A stretch of DNA of 64,000 bases from Gnetum montanum. Lineage: Eukaryota; Streptophyta; Gnetopsida; Gnetales; Gnetaceae. The notes under the pieces were generated by a model, which was given only the letters and a program-made list of their open reading frames with translations, did not search any database and was not told where the DNA came from. Where the stretch lies: NCBI GenBank assembly GCA_015680685.1, contig MNCI01004759.1, positions 59,713 to 123,712 on the forward strand. The letters run 5' to 3'. A program made the position numbers and the translations under genes. Shown here piece by piece: positions 57,045 to 64,000 of the stretch (position 1 is the stretch's first letter; every line of letters begins with the position of its first letter).

Positions 57045-57200
57045 AGTTTTCTAGAATTTTCTCGGAGTTGTTGATGCTAAGAATTTTTTAGGAATTTTCT
57101 GGAATTTTTTGGGAGTTGTTGATGCTAAGAATTTTCTAGGATTTATTGATGCTGAAAATTTTCTAGAATTTTCTGTAATTTTCTGGAAGTTGGTGATGCT
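57045..57200. repeat. 55-60-bp tandem array
   Basis: Three diverged units of 'gagttgttgatgctaagaat' plus 'tttctggaatttt'. Confidence 0.75.
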
Positions 57201-57725
57201 GGACTCACACTGCCAGCGTGACCTAGGCTTTACTGACAACAATGAGCATTTTTGGAGCTGAAATCTGAAGTTCTGGAGGCTGAAACTTGGAGAAATCATT
57301 AATGGACCTTGAGGGTGACTTGTCCCTTCAAAATTAGACCATTTTGATGCTATTTTGAGGCTGTTTTGAGGCTTTGAAAGTTGGTCATGCTAGACTCATG
57401 TTGCAGCTTGACTTGTAGTGTTGAGTGAGGAAATTTGCACCATTTGACGCTAAAAGTTGAATCCCATAAAGTTGAAGTTTGGAGTTGACATCAGTGACTC
57501 TTGAGGATGGATTGCACCTTTAGATTGGGCCATCTTTAACTTGATTTTGAAGCTGTAGGAGCTCCTCACATTGAGGACAAACTAGCTTGACAGTGTGATC
57601 AAGCTGGCTTGAGCAAGTTGGGCTTGGGTTCCATGCCTTAGTCAAATTTTTCCTTCTGAATGCTTGAAAGGGCTTGATTTGTTGTTATTTCAAAGTGTTA
57701 GGCCAAAATTAGTGGTGTTTCACCC

Positions 57726-60700
57726 TGAGCCATGGCCAACCTTGCATCATCGCTCCACTTATGGCCATAGTGCTCCTATGTGTCTACCTTTATTACAAAA
57801 CCTTCACACATGGATACTTTCACTTTGCCTCTACTAGCCACCTCACCTACTGCATTGCTATACTCATTCCCCCTACTACTGTGAGACCTTGTGCTACTTC
57901 TTTTCCACATGACATCCACTTTGTTTCTCTGTGCACTGCCATAACCCATTAAAACCCTTAGCACTTCCAACCTACTACCTGGTCTCCTATCAACCCCATC
58001 ATCAATCATGCATCTTGTTTCCTGTTGAGGCCAACGAGTCTTAGGCCACAACAATTTTCTTTTTTTTTTGAGTTTTGGTTATAATAATAATAATAATAAT
58101 AATAAACAATGAAATATATGTTATTTTTTAACTCCATGTTTATGCTTGGTTACTTTCATAATTTATTACTAGATTTACCCTTAGTATTTTATAATCAATT
58201 AATTATCAACTTACTCTTTGCTGATTGATAGGCACATATGGAGAAAAATAAGAAGGAGAAAGGAAATGTAAGGGCTATAAAGCTCATACACATAGATGAA
58301 AAGAAGGGTTATCCTCATAACGAAGAGAGGAGAAAGCAAAGTATCTCACCTTCTCTCTTTTTCTTTCCATATCTTGCTTCTTCCTCTCATATTCCTTCCC
58401 TTCTCCTATTTCATCTCAACATTTCCTTATCCCATATCCCTTCTCCCTTTTAGATCAGTGTTGCTATTGCTAAGTGCAACTCACTACCTAGTGTTGTATG
58501 TGCAATCAATTGCTACTTGGATGCTTCTTGCTGTTGCTACTATTAGCCATTACTAGATGGTGTTGTTGTCTGCAAGCTGTTGATACCACTTATTGCAACT
58601 GCTATGTACTACCGCCATGGCTATTTGCAATCCTTAATGAATTTGCTAAGTTCTCTCTTTTCTTTGCTTCTTGTTATTTTCTTTCAAATATTATGATCTT
58701 TCTAAATTATTTCATCTTCAATATTTCTATTTGAAAATAATTTAATATTTTCATATTCAATTATATAATTCAAATTATCAATCATGTTCCTTTTCCACCA
58801 AGACTATTCCTAGGATAGTCATGCCCTAAGCAATAGCTTTGTCAAACTAAGAACTTTACAAGAATTGTACATTAAGGTACCTTTACTGTCCAAATTTACA
58901 CATCAACAATAGGTTTGATTCTAGTAGGTAATGTTGAATTATAAAGCTCTAATTGGACTATATATCTTAGGTTATGCCTATATTATAATGATTTTAAGAT
59001 TCTAACACCACTATGTGTATTATTGGATGTACATGTATTGTTTAGAGGGTGTCTGAGATGGACCATTGATGGAAGTTGCTTTGTACCTCATTCTTCTTCT
59101 TTAGTACAATACTTATTGGCCATCTAGTAGGGGAACTATAAAGTCTTTCCACTCAATTTTATACTAACTTTATTTATTTATAGGTGGAAACTATGGGGAT
59201 TTTTTAATATATATTTCTATATATAGATGTACAATTTTTTGTAAAATATTCATATTTGCATGATCCTTAGAGTACTCTTATATATATGATGTATATGTTT
59301 GTGTATATTATGAGAGCAATACAAATTTTTTGTTTCTATAAAGACATGTAGTTTTATATATTAATATGTATGCTTGGTCTTTGATTTGGCATGATTTGTA
59401 TACAATTTGATCTTGCAAGATATATATATTGAGTCGTTTATTCCTAATGTTTTTCCATGCATCATTAGATTCCTGATTTGTCATGCTTCCATTACATTAT
59501 TACTAGTAATCCTAAGCATCACTTTTACAACTCTTCATGCAGCTAGAGTAATGAGAGAACTGGAGGATACACAAAGGAGCAAGAGAGAAGAAACAATACT
59601 AACACACTCTTCTTCATTGCTTTATCTTAATACTCCTAACATCTTCTCAATGAACTCTTGCCCTTAATTTATAAGAGGAGAGGGAAGGATTTTGTCAAAA
59701 TTGGCATTCCTCTCATGAAGGCTCAATTAGTTCCTCTTTTTTCTATTGGTCATTTTCTCTTAACTATGTCTATTCTAAGCTTTTCTAGCTACATTTCATG
59801 GGATTTTAGTCTTATATATATATATATATCTATATATAACTTCTAACTGCTAAACATGAAATGTTATTTATTTATCTACATGTATAATTTTTAAGAAGTC
59901 AAGATAAAAGAAAAATATTGATTAGCATAAGTAAAAGTTGAAAAATTTAAAACTTAGAGTTACCCAATGCAATCCAACATGTTACTTGAAGTTAATAAGC
60001 TAAGACTCCTGCCACTAAGCTAAAACCTTACTGTACATATAAAAAATATAAATAAGATGAAAAAAAAAATATAAAATATAAAAATAATTAGTTAAAATAG
60101 AACATGAGCCAAAAGGAAAAAACATAAAAGTTTTCTTAAAAGAATTTTTAAGAGAAGGTTTAATGAAATTGGGATAAACATATTTGCTAGGATTTTAAAA
60201 TAGTAGATAAAAAGAAGGAGGAATTGAAGAGAAACCCCTTAGATCTTTTGGATCAAACCTCATTGTACAAATTTAAAAACATCAATAAAATGAAAAAGTA
60301 AAAGTAAAAATTATTAGTTGGGATGGAATAAGAGCTAAATGGAAGAAATATGAATTTTTTTTAAAAAAAGATTTATTATTGAGAATAAGAGAAGGTTAAA
60401 TAAAATTAAGATAAAAACATTTACTAATATTTTTAAATAGTAGATAAAGATAAAGTGGAATTTAAAAGAAAATCCTTGAATAGAAATCCTTCCTGAGATT
60501 TTTAAATGCTAGATAAAAATAAAGAGAAATTAAAGAGAAAGCCCCTTAGATCTTTTGGTCTGAATTCCTTATGCTGAATTTCTTTTAAAAAATAAAATCT
60601 ATAACTCGATGCTACGTTTTGTAATTTGAGGTTGCCCAGATAAAACTTCAACCACAAAGGTAAAACCTTATTTTTTAATTTTTGATATTAATTTTTGAAA

Positions 60701-61007
60701 AAAAAAGAATCATTTTGTTGTTAATTTAAGAAAGAAACTATGAAGAAAAGGCGGATACAAACATTCAAAAGATGAAAAATAAGTACAAACATTGAAGAAG
60801 AATAAAAGGAAAACTTACTTTACTTTGAATTGCAAAGGACAAAAGGCATACCTATAAAGATGGGAATAACCATATTAATTAAAATTAACGGGAGGATTAG
60901 AAAGGTCAAAATAAGAAGAAGAAAATTGAAATTGAAGCTTTAGTACAGTAAAAAAAACCCCATAGTATCAAGTTAACGAATATCACATCTTTATGAACTA
61001 GCTTTTA
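57726..61007. other. AT-rich DNA without recognisable genes
   Basis: Contains (TAA)n at 58081-58105, (TA)n at 59815-59838, a CT-rich stretch (58340-58460) and a short hairpin GACTATTCCTAGGATAGTC at 58803-58821. Short ORFs (58238-58734, 59407-59667) have no domain. The segment 58925-58985 resembles 17025-17090. Confidence 0.5.
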
Positions 61008-61420
61008 TATATATATATCTATATATCAATTGGCCAAGATAATTTTAACCATGATTATTGGACGAGGTAGATGATGAGGTAACAAGATATCTAAAAATGA
61101 AATCACTTATCCATTCTCTATTTCTCTACCTCGTTCCCAATTTAGTTTTACCTTCTTGGTCAAGTTTGTTCTGTCTTTATTTGTTTATGATGTTTTTGAG
61201 AAATAAATCTCTTGGATAACTAACAACTCAAAAATGCCATGAACAAACAAAAACAAAAGAAACTTGACTAAGAGGGTAAACTAAATTATGAAAGGGGTAG
61301 AGAAATATAGGTTGGATGAGTGATTTTGTTTTTAGATATCTTGTTACCTTTTCTAGTATTCAAGCTTGTTTAAAATTATCTTATTTAAAATCATCTTGGC
61401 TAATTGATATATATATATAG
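61008..61420. repeat. Fold-back (MITE-like) element with about 190-bp arms
   Basis: Left arm 61008-61200 and right arm 61228-61420 are inverted copies. Shared landmarks read in reverse on the right: ATCAATTGGCCAAGAT / ATCAATTAGCCAAGAT, 'ggtaacaagatatctaaaaa', 'tatttctctacc', 'gtcaagttt' and 'tttttgag'. The loop is about 27 bp. Both ends lie in TA repeats, as expected for TA-targeting MITEs. A transcript would form a long hairpin. Confidence 0.8.
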
Positions 61421-62300
61421 TGGAGCAGTTTTGTGTACAATGAGTAGAATTTAATTATTTTTTAAAATTTTTATTTTATCAATTATTATTTTAAAATATA
61501 GTTATAAATGTTCAAGTTGTTAAAATATTAATAGAACTATTTAAATAACATCACTATTTTCATTCCAAATAATATATACTAGTAAAAATAAATTGGTAGA
61601 AATAAAAGTTTGTATATTTCATATATGTTGATAAATGAATACATTGCACAATTATTGCAACAAACATTACAGAGTTGTAGTATAGCATTGAGCAAAAAGC
61701 AAAATGCAGTCATAAGTGTGAACTTAATGCCTAATTCCTATGCAATTATACTATAGAGATGTTTAGCATATGAAATCTTTCTGTATCTGAATAAAAAATG
61801 AAGGATGAATCTTCAAAGAATGAATTATCTTTGACTCTAAATAATGCAACAAACGTTTGAGCTGTAACTTCTCCTAATAGTAAAATTTCCATCGACCTCT
61901 TTTCATGACTTTCCATCAAAATTACAATTTCAAAAATAACAAGCTGAAATATAATGTAAGGGTTACTCAAGAGTCTCACCTTAATTTGGTAAATGTTAAG
62001 TCATGAACTAATTTGTAAAAGGAAAGCTCACTTGCCCCGCTTGCGTAATAATTCGGTATCAAAATTAAAGTGCAAAACCTTTAAAATCTGTTTTGCTAAA
62101 AGCTGATAATAAGTACAAGTGGCAAGGTTCACGTGTTTGGATATGGGAGGCATCCATGAAGAATCTTGCTGAAATCAGCTCCCACAAGGCGCACATAACA
62201 AACACAAACACAGGGAGATACAGCACCAAAAAGCTCGAGGTGTCCGGAAAAAATTATTAAAACTTGTCACTGCAATCTTGGTGCACATCAGCATGGTTGC
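61421..62300. other. Intergenic DNA with an exon-like open segment
   Basis: A 77-codon minus-strand frame (61979-61746) follows a plant-like acceptor (TTATATTTCAG at about 61957) and has balanced composition, unlike nearby AT-rich frames. A short frame starts at 62157 (minus). No domain is recognisable. Confidence 0.3.
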
Positions 62301-62785
62301 CCACGTGGTGTCCCAGGAGAGCATGCTGTCGTGGGATCATGTTGCTGTGGCGTGACGTGGTGTGGCATGGCATGGGCAACAAACTTCACCTCCTCCCACC
62401 CTCCAGACGTGTGGGGCTCTTGCCACAAAAGTAAAGATGGACTTCACAAATTGATGAACTACCTTACAAAACAAATAATAAAATATAAAAGTGGAGAGAA
62501 AATTTGAAAATTGATAATAAAAATAACAAAAAAACAAATATTAATTTAGATCAAAATGACAAAAACAAAAAACCACCACGAGAGAGAAAAGAAAATCATG
62601 AAAACGATGCGTTAAAATAAGGGGAAAGAGCTAATGGGCAAAAGCAAATTGAGAAGGAGAAAAAAGAAACTGCCGACAAAAATTAAAGTCAAAAAAAGGG
62701 GGCAAAAACATTGTGAAAAACATCGATCATAACCTCCATTGATTTCTAGGACACGTCAAAAGCAGGCAGAGATGCTCTATAAATA
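62125..62785 (+). promoter_or_regulatory. Host-type promoter candidate
   Basis: Less degenerate, GC-richer DNA with G-box cores (CACGTG near 62131 and CCCACGTGG near 62310), GACGTGG near 62354, ACACGTC near 62752, then a TATA box TATAAATA at 62778-62785 with CT-rich context. The spacing is right for a plus-strand transcript starting near 62810. No clear coding gene follows in the window. Confidence 0.4.
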
Positions 62786-62790
62786 CACTC

Positions 62791-62940
62791 CATGGCCATA
62801 GTATGGAATGTGATAGGAAGCAACAGGATACTCAATTCATTGCACCCCTGCCAAGATGAAGGAGCAGCATGCGTGATTACCATGACTGCAAATTATACAT
62901 GCACCACTGTTTCCTTTTTTGATGTTTTGTACTGTTGACC
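62791..62940 (+). CDS. 49-codon ORF just after TATA box, doubtful
   Basis: ATG at 62791 gives an open frame to TGA at about 62938 (starts Met-Ala-Ile-Val-Trp, has several Cys). The ATG is only some 13 bases from the TATA box, so it would lie upstream of the expected transcript start; an internal ATG in the same frame is at about 62881. A 6-codon frame at 62856 overlaps it. More likely leader or noncoding RNA than a protein. Confidence 0.2.
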
Positions 62941-63060
62941 CTCTTGGGTTACAAATTCAATGTCAACCACTTTGATCTGTTTGAAATACCTTAAGGATCT
63001 ATTATGGCATTTCTCCAGCGCCTTGCGAAATTTCAACAAAATTCCCGTTTCATGATTTTT

Positions 63061-63110
63061 ATTGTTAATTAATGTTTACTGTTTTATTGTTAATTAATGT
63101 TTACTGTTTT
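63061..63110. repeat. Perfect 25-bp tandem duplication
   Basis: 63061-63085 and 63086-63110 are identical (ATTGTTAATTAATGTTTACT plus five bases), so the duplication is recent. Confidence 0.95.
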
Positions 63111-63837
63111 ATGATTTAAGATGTTAGAAATTATTAAGCATCCTTTTACCTTTCCAAAAGGATTTGGGTTCATAATCATAGGTGGCAGTATTCTGCAATC
63201 TAGATGCACAACATACCAATACCATAGAAATGATCATCATCGTTTTACTAAGATGATAAAAATTTATTCCACATCTTCTTCCTGTTAACAACACCTAAGC
63301 CCAAGTAATAGAGATTTCTACATTGCTCAAATATTTAAAGATCTAGCACATTAATAGTAAATAAAACAAAATATAATTTTATAAATCAACAACAAATATC
63401 TTTGCAGAAATAAAATATTTTCATCCATCCATAAGAATTTGCAGAAATAAAATTGAAATATAACAACTTGAAGTGAGTACTAAAGCTATTATGACTTTAT
63501 GGAACGTAAAAGAAAATAGCATAGTAGAACCTTAAAAGCTCTATAAACACAAAATACAGTTAATAGCCTTCATAAGTTGAACTATGCTCAAAATGAGATT
63601 TATTGAAGATCTTCTTGCCTATTCCTATTATTGCTACAACTAAATGGAATCTTATTTGCATCTAATTCAATTGCCTTGATGGCATAGGAAAATCACACAT
63701 TATAGGCTAGGCAAGGGACCCTAATAACCTTGACTGGAGTGGCATTAGTGCTTCCCTCCATCACAAAAGTAGTAATGCTCTATTACTAGAGTAGTGTTAA
63801 ACCATTGTAACTAAAATGATAAATGTTACAAGGTAAC

Positions 63838-63883
63838 AGTTCTTTAATTAACCAGTACCTAGTTCTTTAATTGACCAGTACCT
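63838..63883. repeat. 23-bp tandem duplication
   Basis: Two copies of AGTTCTTTAATTAACCAGTA plus three bases, with one difference (A to G). Confidence 0.9.
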
Positions 63884-64000
63884 ATGAAAGGTGGGCTATT
63901 TATTCATACATTCTCTCACTTGGCCNTTAGGAATGATGTTTGATAAATCATTTTGGGTGCTCCTTTAGTTATTCCAATGAATATGACACAAACCTTATGT

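Larger units (their letters stand above)
55980..57725. mobile_element. CpG-retaining insertion of unknown class
   Basis: Base composition changes sharply: CG dinucleotides are frequent (for example 'aatcgtcggtgtg', 'aagatcgtcgagcag'), unlike both flanks, which resemble each other (Cys/His-rich CT-type sequence). This suggests a more recent insertion. It holds two tandem arrays (next entries). TGTTTC occurs just before the left edge (about 55974) and at the right edge (about 57717), a possible target duplication. No ORF is convincing; the Phe/His/Tyr-rich minus frames come from the repeats. Confidence 0.45.
62941..64000. other. AT-rich DNA, nothing recognised
   Basis: Apart from two exact or near-exact tandem duplications and an N at 63926, no feature was found. 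Confidence 0.5.

Noticed and set aside
62337-62537. 66-codon minus-strand ORF in the promoter-like region
   Set aside because: It is generated by GTGG/CATGG simple repeats and an AT-rich tail.

Overview
The window is nuclear DNA of a seed plant with a large, repeat-filled genome. A gymnosperm is plausible but cannot be proven from the sequence. It is AT-rich and CpG-poor. Almost every interpretable stretch is an old, broken LTR retrotransposon; I see no intact host gene, rRNA, tRNA or CRISPR array. A 918-base gap lies at 103-1020, and single Ns at 25004, 53892 and 63926 mark assembly joins.

From 1438 to 31014 the window holds several copies of one Athila-like Ty3/gypsy family. Its layout is LTR (about 860-925 bp), tRNA-Asp-type primer site, gag, pol, a first polypurine tract, a noncoding 3' region of about 2 kb, a second polypurine tract, LTR. 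One copy (2710-9453, minus strand) is complete with TTCAT target duplications but carries only gag. It sits inside the 3' region of an older copy. That older structure (1666-15910) is inverted about itself: two 3' ends point outward around a shared RNase H-integrase fragment. The next structure (19997-31014) is the converse, with two 5' ends facing inward.

From 31020 to about 58900 are remnants of a second gypsy family (family B, LTR starting TGTTGATG). The first B LTR is interrupted at 32414 by a large Tat-lineage element (32414 to about 48984, plus strand). This has a 1.8-kb LTR, gag, protease, RT, RNase H, a second (archaeal-type) RNase H and integrase. Between protease and RT lies a 5.4-kb break that contains the most interesting object here: an opposite-strand gene (42842 to 38730). 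It has its own TATA box, a start codon, short plant-like introns, an acidic repeat domain, a coiled-coil segment and a stop. Short CTACGCTA-type palindromes are shared between the element's LTR promoter and the promoter and first intron of this antisense gene. A further tandem-repeat family brackets the gene and recurs in the 3' UTR.

From 53900 to the end there is low-complexity DNA, a CpG-retaining younger insertion (about 55980-57725) with two tandem arrays, a 410-bp fold-back element (61008-61420), and a promoter-like stretch with G-box, ABRE-like and TATA motifs ending near 62785. The last is the best hint of a host transcription unit.

The elements do not act as a working system now: all coding parts carry stops and frameshifts, often TAG where the family has CAG or TGG. 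The layout does record a nesting order and one possibly undescribed retrotransposon accessory gene.
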